Positions 56,264 to 64,000 of a stretch of 64,000 nucleotides of DNA are shown piece after piece. This stretch comes from Alteromonas oceanisediminis (GTDB lineage Bacteria > Pseudomonadota > Gammaproteobacteria > Enterobacterales > Alteromonadaceae). The stretch covers positions 1 to 64,000 of the forward strand of contig NZ_JAHCTA010000011.1 in the NCBI RefSeq assembly GCF_018474025.1, written 5' to 3'. Position numbers and translations under genes: made by a program. The notes beneath the pieces were generated by a model, which was not told where the DNA came from, did not search any database, and worked only from the letters and a program-made list of their open reading frames with translations. The first letter of the stretch is position 1. Each line of letters starts with the position of its first letter.

Positions 56264-56772
56264 GGGTTAGGCTCATCTTGTCGTTAATTGGCTGAACCAC
56301 CGTTTAGGTCACTAATTTACGATATCTATTTGTATGTGACTGATACTATTGGAAATATAAGAGTTATTTTGCTACGAAACAATCTGACAACACTGAGCAA
56401 AATAGCAGAGTTGATATTTTTGAAGCACAAAAAAAACCGCTGTGGTGAGCGGTTTTTTGCTGAAACGGTCGGTAATCGTTGCATCTGGTCGTGTCAAACA
56501 CTGTAGCCAAGAATAGAAAGTATAATTCTATTGGTAAAATGCGCAACAAATTTCATTAAATTCAATCAAAAGCGTCATTCAATAGTGTCCAGCATTGGCT
56601 TGATAAACGAAACCTTGATTCGCTTTTCCTAAACAAAACTCCAAAAACACGCATAGCGAATGAGATTTATTTGTATATGAATAAATCATACATATTTTAA
56701 TTTCACAATCCCTTTACTCCCTTTGAATTGAGGGTAATCTATATTCTAATTACTGGCATATGAAGGTGTGAT
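56264..56772. other. Intergenic region with a terminator
   Basis: No gene supported. It carries a strong hairpin (56435-56454) and AT-rich DNA before the Xre/ParS-like gene. Confidence 0.6.
56429..56459. terminator. Bidirectional hairpin terminator
   Basis: Arms AACCGCT (56435-56441) and AGCGGTT (56448-56454) with loop GTGGTG, flanked by A-run on the left and T-run on the right. Both strands would give a stem followed by U-residues, so it can stop transcription from either side. Confidence 0.85.
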
Positions 56773-57177
56773 ATGTGTTTTACTTCGGAATATTATTCAC
56801 TCACAGGTGAAAAACCGGCTCGTTCAGTGTTGGAAGAAGTTATTGATGGATTACCAATGAGCGCTGCGTATGTAATTCAAAACTCATTGTCTTTGACTGA
56901 ACAAGAGACTGGAAGACTTCTTGGGATACCATTATCGTTTTCCAAATGCCAAAGTGGAAAACTAAGCCCTTGTAGTAGCGATAAAGCGCTTCTAATCATG
57001 CGCGTTATTCAATCCGGCAAAGAAATATTTAAGAATGAAGTGCATTTACAAAACTGGATACGTTATCCAAATCTAACTTTGAGCAATAAACCGCCTTTCG
57101 AACTGCTACATTTCTCGATAGGAATTGAAATGGTACTTGACAGCTTGTTTAGACAACACTATTCATTTGTGGCTTGA
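56773..57177 (+). CDS. Orphan Xre/MbcA/ParS-type antitoxin-like protein
   Basis: 134 residues. The C-terminal domain (HLQNWIRYPNLTLSNKPPFE then LLHFSIGIEMVLDSLFRQHY) is the DUF2384/MbcA-ParS toxin-binding domain (W...PN..L....P.ELL....G...V...L). The N-terminal half (LTEQETGRLLGIPLSFSKCQ) is a degenerate Xre-like helix-turn-helix. No RES toxin follows. The next gene runs the other way. It is either a solo regulator or a partner-less antitoxin. Confidence 0.65.
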   Translation: MCFTSEYYSLTGEKPARSVLEEVIDGLPMSAAYVIQNSLSLTEQETGRLLGIPLSFSKCQSGKLSPCSSDKALLIMRVIQSGKEIFKNEVHLQNWIRYPNLTLSNKPPFELLHFSIGIEMVLDSLFRQHYSFVA

Positions 57178-57207
57178 TATGACTCCTAGATATGTTTTTG
57201 GCTTTAA

Positions 57208-58167
57208 TTACTCTGCCATTACTTTTTCCCACTTATACTGGCAATAGCCGCATTTACCCTCATTCCATTGGTCTTCAAGCCGAAGTCCTTCACCGCATAT
57301 TTCACAGCTTGTATGTTCCATTTCGAACTCGCATGCTACGCATTTGCCCTCAGTATAGATAAATGTTTCTTTGTCACAGCTCAAACAAGTATCGTACGGC
57401 GAATGGTCGCCATCCATCACACTTTGAATTGCCTCACCACCAAGAGAGTCATCAATACACTGCTCGATTACTTCATCAAAGGTGAAATCTTCGTTACACG
57501 ACCGACATCTTAAAGGAATTGAAGTATAGTATTCATCACTATCAGGGGCTTCAATAAGTGATGAATGGCAATTAGTACATCGCATATATTTTATTGAATC
57601 AGTTACAGTTGAATATACCCAGTCAACCTTCTCGAGACTAATTTGACATGATTTTTCTTCGGCCATATAGATTTCAGTAACACTTAGCAACACTGACCAA
57701 GCATTGTTTCCCAAAACTTCTTGAGGATCTAATTTGAGCTGTTCTGTCAGAAAATCACGAATAAGCAAAAATGATTTTGCGATAATCTCTCTGACAGTAT
57801 CTGGAGATTCAGACGTATAGTAGTGTTCAAGGTCATTTCTTAGTCTGTTGATGTTGTCGAACCTTGACCAGTCTACTCCTATATTTAAGCTTTTGAACCT
57901 GTCTTTGATCGACTGTACGTCAACTGTCTTGTGTCCCTTTCCTTCAAATTGAATAGTGCCATCTTCAGTTCGCACAGGACGTATATTTTGTTTTATTAGC
58001 AGTTCTTTATTGTCTTTTGGTGAGAGTTGACAAAGTTTTTCTTTATACAATAACAAGATGCCAGCTGATATGTTTCTTACTGCTGAAATATTGCGTCTAT
58101 CGTCGTTCGCTTGATGATCTTCAATGCCAATTTGTATCGAATCAATTGCGTTTTTTATGATTGTCAT
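57208..58167 (-). CDS. HEPN-like protein with zinc ribbons
   Basis: From ATG 58167, 319 residues. Residues ~1-170 are helical and contain R-x4-H at 110-115 (RNDLEH), the HEPN active-site pattern. The C-terminal half holds several CxxC pairs (MRCTNCHSS, LRCRSCNEDF, CLSCDKE, CVACEFE, CEICGEGL, CGYCQYKW), that is, tandem zinc ribbons. HEPN proteins are often ribonucleases in defence. The frame extends upstream to 58284 but would overlap the recombinase, so the 58167 start is preferred. It lies 37 bp after the recombinase gene. Confidence 0.6.
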   Translation of the reverse strand: MTIIKNAIDSIQIGIEDHQANDDRRNISAVRNISAGILLLYKEKLCQLSPKDNKELLIKQNIRPVRTEDGTIQFEGKGHKTVDVQSIKDRFKSLNIGVDWSRFDNINRLRNDLEHYYTSESPDTVREIIAKSFLLIRDFLTEQLKLDPQEVLGNNAWSVLLSVTEIYMAEEKSCQISLEKVDWVYSTVTDSIKYMRCTNCHSSLIEAPDSDEYYTSIPLRCRSCNEDFTFDEVIEQCIDDSLGGEAIQSVMDGDHSPYDTCLSCDKETFIYTEGKCVACEFEMEHTSCEICGEGLRLEDQWNEGKCGYCQYKWEKVMAE

Positions 58168-58204
58168 AGTAAGGCTCTTATACAGTTTTTTTTGAACACA
58201 AAAA

Positions 58205-59443
58205 TCACTCAACTTTTCGGTCTTTACCCGATGAAGCACGTCGTTTACGTTCAACTTGAACATAAACAGTATCGGTGGTAGCACTGCTTGAATGTCCTAA
58301 GTCTTCTGATAAATCTTTTAACGGTCGGTCTCTTTCTATTTCCATACTCGCACCCGTATGCCTCAGATAGTGTGTCGTGGCTTCATTCAACTTCTGCGCG
58401 GTATCAAGACCGAGTTCAGACTTCATCTTAGTAAATGCTGCGTCAAATACCTGCTGAATGAGTCTGGATATTTGCCTACTGGTTAAGCCCCCTCGACCGC
58501 GTATTTTTTCAACCAAGATAGTTTGCTCGCCTTTGGATGGTAAAGATGAAAGGCCTCGCCATTCCCGGTAACGCTTGAGAAAAGGCAGATACCCTGAAGG
58601 CACAGTTATATCGCGAATTTTCTTGCCTTTGCCATAAGCCTTGAACCACCAATTATTGTCTTCATCTGTCCAAAAGTGACTCATCATGGGCGTCCAATCC
58701 CGACGTTCAGACAGCTCAGATAGCCTTAAAAACAGCGTTTTCATTGTGGCCACAATAAACAAATTGCGTTCTAGTAATGGGTCGTTATCAGCCATCTCCA
58801 CTGCGGTATCTAACAAGTACTGCCATTGATGCTCGGTTAAACGGCTTATTGTTTTGACCTGGCTGTCTTTTATCAAGTGTTTACAGTCACGTTTTGCTAA
58901 AGGTATGGGATTACCAAAACAGATTTCCTCGTCTATTAAATGCCGGAAAAAAGAGTTCAATGCCACAAAAGTAGATTCGAGGGTTTGCAATGATGGCTGG
59001 TACTTTTTTGGATCGAGTACTCTGTCCTTGTCGTATTTCGGTGGCGTTTGCCTGAACGGCGTCCACTTAAGGTTTGAAGCAAAGTAACCGTTATTCAGGC
59101 TAAATCGGTCATGGAGCTGAGTGCTTATCCATTTAACCGGCGGCGCTACACAAAAATCAATATATCGCAAAATATCTGCTTTGCGTAATTCGTCGACTGG
59201 CTGCTTATCCACCATGAAGACCCACAGTAGAAACTTCTCAATATCATTCCGAAAACGCACATACGTGTGTTGTGACTTGTTGCGCCCGATATACAAAAGG
59301 TAATCTTTAGCCCAGTCCCAGTGCTGTCTCATCCATGTTGGTTGCTCATCTAAGAATGAACTTAGCTGTGGATAGTCAGACAGACTCAGCTCTGCCAGCT
59401 CAGTATACGTGGGAAACAACGGTGCGGGTTTAGTGATGGCCAA
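58205..59443 (-). CDS. Tyrosine recombinase
   Basis: 412 residues. The N-terminal core-binding domain is near 50-140 (RNKSQHTYVRFRNDIEKFLL). Catalytic motifs include LRLSELSERRDWTP (first Arg region), HYLRHTGASMEIERDRPLKD (HxxR) and LGHSSSATTDTVYVQVERK (H and Tyr). Length fits an integrase with an N-terminal extension. It starts about 90 bp from the pAgo stop, and a 15-6-15 palindrome lies in that gap. It may mobilise the pAgo operon. Confidence 0.85.
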   Translation of the reverse strand: MAITKPAPLFPTYTELAELSLSDYPQLSSFLDEQPTWMRQHWDWAKDYLLYIGRNKSQHTYVRFRNDIEKFLLWVFMVDKQPVDELRKADILRYIDFCVAPPVKWISTQLHDRFSLNNGYFASNLKWTPFRQTPPKYDKDRVLDPKKYQPSLQTLESTFVALNSFFRHLIDEEICFGNPIPLAKRDCKHLIKDSQVKTISRLTEHQWQYLLDTAVEMADNDPLLERNLFIVATMKTLFLRLSELSERRDWTPMMSHFWTDEDNNWWFKAYGKGKKIRDITVPSGYLPFLKRYREWRGLSSLPSKGEQTILVEKIRGRGGLTSRQISRLIQQVFDAAFTKMKSELGLDTAQKLNEATTHYLRHTGASMEIERDRPLKDLSEDLGHSSSATTDTVYVQVERKRRASSGKDRKVE

Positions 59444-59493
59444 GTGAGTTTTTATTGTAGGTTAAGGTGGGAACATTATAACTTACTCTTATA

Positions 59494-59529
59494 CACTATG
59501 TCTAATACTAAAGGGTATTAGACATAGTG
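59494..59529. repeat. 15-bp inverted repeat with 6-bp spacer (possible core site)
   Basis: CACTATGTCTAATAC (59494-59508) and GTATTAGACATAGTG (59515-59529) are exact complements around TAAAGG. It lies between the pAgo stop (59534) and the recombinase start. The geometry fits a tyrosine-recombinase crossover site. A strong terminator hairpin is the alternative, but no T-run follows on either side. Confidence 0.5.
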
Positions 59530-59533
59530 GGGG

Positions 59534-60952
59534 TTACATGTAGAAACTGTAACTGACCTGAGGTTTCTCTCCTAAATCAACATACTTCATTATTTCTCCC
59601 ACTTTCTTTGCGCACTCTAGAGTAATTGGTAAACGTCCGTCCAATTGCGTGTTGTTCCAGTTCATCTTAGTTAAACCAAGAATTTCCTCAGCAAGCTCTT
59701 CAAGCGAAGAATCATTTTCAAACACATCAATTTTTAACGGATTGGGAATATATGCCCCCGGATATGTCTGATAAAAATCTATGGTGCCTCTTGTGTATAG
59801 AATACCTTCATTTTCATTGATTGAGAGTAACGTGCCTCTTACCGGTGGATAGTTTGAATCGCTGAACAAACGCATGTCAGTATTTGTTATCGAAACAAAG
59901 TCCTTTGTACTGATGCTCTTTTCCTCAAGTACACGATTAAATCCTCTAATCTCAGTATCTCTAAACTTTGACGTCTTATGGATCACAATCCTTGCAGGCA
60001 TGTGCATTAGTGCTCTACCATATTCTGACAATGCCGAGCTCAAAAAATCATAGGCTTGTTGCTCAGACATATATGGTCGTTTATCATTTTTGTCTATGAC
60101 AACGGGCGTTCCACGGAGGATGACACCGTGTCCGAATTCATCGAACACCTGAGCAAGGCTTGTTGAGATCGTTTCACCATCTCTGCTTCGATAAAACCCT
60201 ATTCCAACATAACAACTTTTGGGTTTAAATCGCTCTTCTTTTAACCGCCAGGGAACTGTTTTGTTACCCTTGTAATAGAGAGCTGTGGCAAAATTCCAAG
60301 CTCGTGTCGCATCATCCTGATTGCCTCTGTTAGCTTTCCCCGTTAACAATGTGCTCTCAACAACTAACTGCAGTGGCACGCCGAGATGCATACACTTTGC
60401 TTTTAGGAGCCTTCTGAAATCATGCTCCAGATAGAGTTCAACTTTTCCAGTGTCCTCTGTTGACTGCTTTTCTCTTTTTGTCAGAGAGATAAACATTTCA
60501 TCAGGAATTACACAGATGATTACATCAATTGAACGATTTTCCGCAAGGAATTGTATCTGCTCATAAAATAAGTTCACGGCATCGACAACTCGCTCCTCTC
60601 GCGTTTTGTTTTTACCAACTTTGACAATTGATGATTTTTGAATAGTGCGTGTGTAGCCCGGAGACGAAAGTAGTTGGGTATGAAACCCATAATCCAATGA
60701 CACCCCTCCAAAGCCTTTAAATAGATTTGAAAGATGGCTTTCTTTGGCTAAAATGCCAGTTCGACATAAATCCAGCCAGACATCTAGCTTGTCAACACCT
60801 TCCCCTCTTCCTACAATCCCTAATCTAAGTTCTGAGCGCCGCAATTCATCTTTTGTGTCATATACGCCCATACGTTCAATTCCATTCCTTGGACATATAT
60901 GAGTACCTTTCCCAAATTCAAGAAGTGGCTCTTGGATGATTGTAATTTTCAT
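59534..60952 (-). CDS. Short prokaryotic Argonaute (MID-PIWI)
   Basis: From ATG 60952 (4 bp after the upstream stop), 472 residues, normal for a short pAgo. The start (LLEFGKGTHICPRNGIERMG) matches the pAgo opening. The MID region is near 140-230 (FRRLLKAKCMHLGVPLQLV). The PIWI region starts at CYVGIGFYRS, where the first catalytic Asp is replaced by Gly-Phe. It ends with the conserved LTKMNWNNTQLDGRLPITL. Short pAgos lack PAZ and nuclease activity and use a guide to activate an APAZ partner. That partner is encoded directly upstream. The 46 extra codons of the open frame (to 61090) overlap the partner and are rejected. Confidence 0.9.
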   Translation of the reverse strand: MKITIIQEPLLEFGKGTHICPRNGIERMGVYDTKDELRRSELRLGIVGRGEGVDKLDVWLDLCRTGILAKESHLSNLFKGFGGVSLDYGFHTQLLSSPGYTRTIQKSSIVKVGKNKTREERVVDAVNLFYEQIQFLAENRSIDVIICVIPDEMFISLTKREKQSTEDTGKVELYLEHDFRRLLKAKCMHLGVPLQLVVESTLLTGKANRGNQDDATRAWNFATALYYKGNKTVPWRLKEERFKPKSCYVGIGFYRSRDGETISTSLAQVFDEFGHGVILRGTPVVIDKNDKRPYMSEQQAYDFLSSALSEYGRALMHMPARIVIHKTSKFRDTEIRGFNRVLEEKSISTKDFVSITNTDMRLFSDSNYPPVRGTLLSINENEGILYTRGTIDFYQTYPGAYIPNPLKIDVFENDSSLEELAEEILGLTKMNWNNTQLDGRLPITLECAKKVGEIMKYVDLGEKPQVSYSFYM

Positions 60953-60956
60953 AGTT

Positions 60957-62363
60957 TTATACTTCCGCCTCTTCTTCAGCATTATCAGCAGATGACAGAG
61001 GATTTTCTTCGGGTGCGAGTTGTATAAGCTGTTCAAATTTGATGCTTTCGCCCGATTGGGCATCCATTTGAGCAAGAAAATACGATACAAACCGCGTAAG
61101 ATTTCTTACGGCTTGGTTATTTTCTAATCCTTTTTGTTTCGATACCAACTTATCATGAAACATGGAACGACGGCGTGTATTGTACGTGTATAGCCAACTT
61201 GGGACGATCATAGCGTGAAACTGATCTTGTATTTTTACGAATGTTAATTGGAAACTCAGGTGCTTAAAGTGAGCTGCTTTGCCGGGTTCCTTTTTGCTCT
61301 CTACGCGCTCGAAAACGGTTCGTTGAGCTGCTTTTAAGCCTATCCACTTTTCTTTTCTACTAATCTGTTCTTTATCTTCAGGTTGAAAGTAATATTGTTT
61401 TTCGAACATATCAAAACCAATGCAATAGTCTTTCACTTGTTCGCGAACCTGACCTTGCAATAGTGATTTAAATACATTCTCATACTCAACGTATTCAGAA
61501 TCATGAAGCTCGTTAGAATCTAATTCTTCGATGCTTCCTTTATCTACTATCGACATTAAAGCCGTATGATCATCAAAGTTTGAGAATGTAAACAGTTTCC
61601 CATCATGAAATGTCCATGCAGAAAACTGGGAGCCTTCTAGAGCTAACGCTAACCGCACACATAAAAACATGTCTGATGAGCGCCTACCCTTATATCCTAA
61701 CTCAGCTCTGGCTCTTTCAAACACATCTTTTTTAACGACCGTCAATTGTGCTACGTACACCGTATTAGGAAAAGAAATTGGAGCCAAATTAGTTGTATAT
61801 GCTCTTGGCAACTCAGTGGTTGATTCTCGGAGTGCGAGGTAGCCGTCTATCTCACCAAGGATAAGCTTAAACTCATGCAAAATACGCTTTTGAGCAGTGA
61901 CCCTCAAATTAGATGCTTTTGCTAGAATGTCGCCAGGATCTATTACATGAGTGTTGGTATTGAAAGTGAATACATCCCCTGTAATTTTATCGATAGACAA
62001 TTGTGAGTAACTTTTCTGCTTTTTAACGAGCATTAAAACGTAAAGCTCATCAAAATTTGATTGGTAGTTTTTTTCAATAAACACAATCAATGTCTTTTTG
62101 ATTTTTTCCAGATCTGTCGTTGCCGTTACTTGAAAAGCCACTCGGTCAAATTCATCACCTAAATCAATGCCCGGGAAATTTTTTTGCTTTGCATTTAAGT
62201 TATGTAGCTTTGGTAGATGAAATAGCTCTTTCAGTATAGGGATCAAAGCATCTTCCAATGCAAGGTTGATATCGAGTTTCCCCTGCTTCGTTGCAAGCTC
62301 TACTTGGGTAACCAGTCTAGATACAACTTGGCGAAGCTCGTTTTCTACGGTTAACACTTCCAT
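60957..62363 (-). CDS. SMEK-APAZ effector of a short pAgo system
   Basis: 468 residues. The N-terminal ~170 are a SMEK domain: FPGIDLGDEFDRVAFQVTAT (residues 63-82), KIKKTLIVFIEKN and ELYVLMLVKKQKSYS. The pattern D-L-G-D then A-F-Q-V-T recalls a nuclease-type core, but catalysis is inferred. Residues ~185-445 look like an APAZ region: YCIGFDMFEKQYYFQPEDKE, LKAAQRTVFERVE, FKHLSFQLTFVKIQDQFHAM, IVPSWLYTYNTRR, NQAVRNLTRFVSYFLAQ. Acidic tail. AAGGA precedes the ATG. The pAgo gene starts 4 bp after the stop, so they form one operon and probably one complex. Confidence 0.75.
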   Translation of the reverse strand: MEVLTVENELRQVVSRLVTQVELATKQGKLDINLALEDALIPILKELFHLPKLHNLNAKQKNFPGIDLGDEFDRVAFQVTATTDLEKIKKTLIVFIEKNYQSNFDELYVLMLVKKQKSYSQLSIDKITGDVFTFNTNTHVIDPGDILAKASNLRVTAQKRILHEFKLILGEIDGYLALRESTTELPRAYTTNLAPISFPNTVYVAQLTVVKKDVFERARAELGYKGRRSSDMFLCVRLALALEGSQFSAWTFHDGKLFTFSNFDDHTALMSIVDKGSIEELDSNELHDSEYVEYENVFKSLLQGQVREQVKDYCIGFDMFEKQYYFQPEDKEQISRKEKWIGLKAAQRTVFERVESKKEPGKAAHFKHLSFQLTFVKIQDQFHAMIVPSWLYTYNTRRRSMFHDKLVSKQKGLENNQAVRNLTRFVSYFLAQMDAQSGESIKFEQLIQLAPEENPLSSADNAEEEAEV

Positions 62364-62728
62364 CGATAGCTATGTCCTTTTTATACTGAAATTATATACA
62401 GTTTATATGTTAACGCTTGTCATTTAATCAATAACAATTTAAATCATCTTTTCCATAAACATTTCAAGTCATAATACTCATTGAAAGTGCTCTAAATTTG
62501 CTGAAGTTATGACAGCCGTCATAGATGGATTTTTTAAAGTTACGACCCCAAATAGGCGATAGCAATAGCCAGCTATCACCCTAAAAAATGTAGAGTTCGA
62601 AAGTCCTTAGTATTTAAGCGTCAACACTAAAATCGCAAAAGCTTTGGTATGTATCGGTTGGTCTTGGACTGATATTTTAGAAAATCATCGCCATGCACGT
62701 TCTTCAAATAAGGCTCTTCAATTTTTCG
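62364..62728. promoter_or_regulatory. Upstream region of the SMEK-APAZ/pAgo operon
   Basis: No gene. ATGAC-AGCC-GTCAT (62509-62522) and GATAGC-AATAGCCA-GCTATC (62558-62577) are perfect small dyads that could be operators or hairpins. AT-rich DNA just before the ATG likely holds the promoter. Confidence 0.4.
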
Positions 62729-62807
62729 TAAGCGTCCGGCCATCCCACCTAGTTTTCAAAATTTAGCACCGCCAGAATCTTGATTTTAACTTCAAGGGGA
62801 TGGCTAT

Positions 62808-63097
62808 ATGCATAGAAGAACAATCGAACAATGGCAGACACTGTTCAAACAACATGATGAAAGTGGCGTAACCGCTTCGCAATTCTGTCGAGAACAAGGT
62901 TTGTGCCCGAGATATTTTTCAAAGCGCAAACGAGATTTAGGCTGGCGCAACACACGTTCCACTGGCCCCAAGTTAGTCAAGTTGACCAAGCCCGAACCGA
63001 CGCCTTTCACACCATCGGTAAGATTACAGTTCGGTCAAGTCAGCGTGCGGTGTCACCGCAGTGGCTAGTACACGTTATCAAGGCGCTTGCATCGTGA
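62808..63097 (+). pseudogene. tnpA: IS66 accessory protein TnpA, frameshifted
   Basis: HRRTIEQWQTLFKQHDESGV then TASQFCREQGLCPRYFSKRK is typical of IS66 OrfA. Its frame ends prematurely at 63066. The usual C-terminus (VSPQWLVHVIKALAS) is intact but in another frame, ending at 63097, so a small indel near 63045 broke the gene. Confidence 0.7.
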
Positions 63098-63444
63098 AGG
63101 TATTCGTCGAGCCAGATGATATCTATCTGCATGTGCTGCCTGTGGACTTCCGCAAGTCGATTAATGGTCTGCTGGCTATTGTTGAATCGGAACTTGAACT
63201 CAGTGCCTTCACAGGCGCTTTGTTTTTATTCAGCAATAAACAGCGCGATAAGCTCAAAGTGTTGCACTGGGATAAAACGGGCTTTGCCTTGTGGTACAAA
63301 CGCCTTGAAAAGCACAAGTTCAAGTGGCCCAAAGAGAATGAGTTAAGCCATATGCGTTTAAACGAACAGCAACTTCACTGGCTGTTATCGGGCTTTGATA
63401 TCATCGGCCATCAGCCCTTACACTACACCGCGTCGGGCTTATAA
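63094..63444 (+). CDS. tnpB: IS66 accessory protein TnpB
   Basis: From GTG 63094 (overlapping the tnpA stop as ATCGTGA), 116 residues with VEPDDIYLHVLPVDFRKSIN, LFLFSNKQRDKLKVLHWDKT and GFALWYKRLEKHKFKWP, the IS66 OrfB signature. Length normal. The upstream extension to 63061 is not needed. Confidence 0.9.
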   Translation: MKVFVEPDDIYLHVLPVDFRKSINGLLAIVESELELSAFTGALFLFSNKQRDKLKVLHWDKTGFALWYKRLEKHKFKWPKENELSHMRLNEQQLHWLLSGFDIIGHQPLHYTASGL

Positions 63445-63530
63445 CCGCAGATCATAAACAGCGCTTATCGATCACGAATTGGTCTAAATAAAGTAAGATA
63501 ATCAGTGCCTCAATGCGCGATAATCACGCT

Positions 63531-64000
63531 ATGGATATTGATATCGAATCGCTCCCAGATGACCCCAAGCAGCTAAAGAAATTGCTTGGCGAGATTGTGC
63601 AAAAATACCAGTTCTTAGAAGAGCAGTTCCGCATTGCGCAACATAAGCAGTTTGGCAAGTCGACGGAAGGCCATCCCGGGCAAGGCGAGTTATTTAATGA
63701 AGCCGAAGAACTGACTGTTGAGCTTGATGCGCCTTCGCCTGAGAAGGAAGCCATCAGCTATACCCGCACCAAACCGAAGCGTAAGCCGCTCCCTAAACAC
63801 TTACCCCGTGAAGTGATTGTGCATGATATCAGTGAGGAAGAAAAAGTCTGTGGTGGTTGTCAGGGCAAGCTACATCAAATTGGCGAAGACAAAAGTGAGA
63901 AGCTGGCGTTTATCCCGGCCAAGGTCAAAGTGATTGAGCATGTCCGACCTAAGTATGGATGCCGGACCTGCGAGAAAGAAGGCACTAGCAATCACATCAA
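63531..64000 (+). CDS. tnpC: IS66 transposase TnpC, runs off the window
   Basis: ATG 63531 (or in-frame 63513) begins the IS66 transposase N-terminus: coiled coil LKKLLGEIVQKYQFLEEQFR, then IAQHKQFGKSTEG, and the zinc-finger region KVCGGCQGKLHQIGED with a second CxxC (YGCRTCEKEG). The DDE core would be beyond the window. Only about 156 codons are present. Confidence 0.85.
   Translation, partial: MDIDIESLPDDPKQLKKLLGEIVQKYQFLEEQFRIAQHKQFGKSTEGHPGQGELFNEAEELTVELDAPSPEKEAISYTRTKPKRKPLPKHLPREVIVHDISEEEKVCGGCQGKLHQIGEDKSEKLAFIPAKVKVIEHVRPKYGCRTCEKEGTSNHI

Larger units (their letters stand above)
62729..64000 (+). mobile_element. IS66-family element, left part
   Basis: GTAAGCGTCCGGCC at 62729 matches IS66-type left ends (GTAAGCG). 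It is followed in order by the three IS66 genes (tnpA-like, tnpB, tnpC). The right end lies outside the window. Confidence 0.85.

Overview
The window looks like accessory DNA from a marine gammaproteobacterium, most plausibly an Alteromonadales-type host. It is AT-rich, it carries two proteins with PEP-CTERM-like tails, and it has an HU and small plasmid/ICE-style genes of the kind seen in that group. No rRNA, tRNA or CRISPR array was found, and almost nothing reads as core genome. It is a mosaic of transposons, insertion sequences, three tyrosine recombinases, toxin-antitoxin pairs and broken gene pieces.

Layout. 0-3.5 kb: remnants of a receiver-GGDEF gene and an IS1595 transposase, then a three-gene operon (ferritin-like di-iron protein, radical SAM protein, MaoC-like protein). 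3.7-8.6 kb: a Tn3-type resolvase and transposase lying tail to tail, then a tandem 521-bp duplication of the 3' end of a second Tn3-family element. 8.97-17.94 kb: a GC-rich, apparently complete Tn3-superfamily transposon of the tnpS/tnpT (Tn4651-like) type. It carries chromate resistance (chrB, chrA and a DUF1259 gene). Its right end sits in an sbcC gene that lost its start and Walker A motif. 18-29.3 kb: the sbcC remnant, a TniQ-like protein, an Xre-RES pair, HU, a cold-shock/membrane fusion, a HigBA pair and a short integrase. 30.07-32.01 kb: an IS21-family element with a 5-bp target duplication. 32.4-39.5 kb: a MerR regulator with a membrane protein, then a GlxA-type AraC regulator followed by two S41-protease-like proteins and a membrane-anchored AraC regulator. 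39.9-41.4 kb: an IS4-family element inserted in the loop of a REP-like palindrome. 41.5-56.3 kb: many small, mostly unrecognised genes typical of integrative elements (DUF5983, YbjQ-domain, KTSC, SSB, DUF4942 methyltransferase) mixed with PEP-CTERM genes and pseudogenes.

56.7-62.4 kb is the most interesting part, a putative defence island. It holds an orphan Xre/ParS-type antitoxin-like gene, a HEPN-like zinc-ribbon protein, a tyrosine recombinase, a short prokaryotic Argonaute and, immediately upstream of it in the same operon, a fusion of an N-terminal SMEK domain with an APAZ-like C-terminal region. A short inactive pAgo plus an APAZ effector is the architecture of the SPARTA, SPARSA and SPARDA systems, but the effector here is a SMEK domain, a pairing I do not recognise as characterised. 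A perfect 15-bp inverted repeat with a 6-bp spacer lies between the pAgo and the recombinase and could be its crossover site. The window ends inside an IS66-family element.
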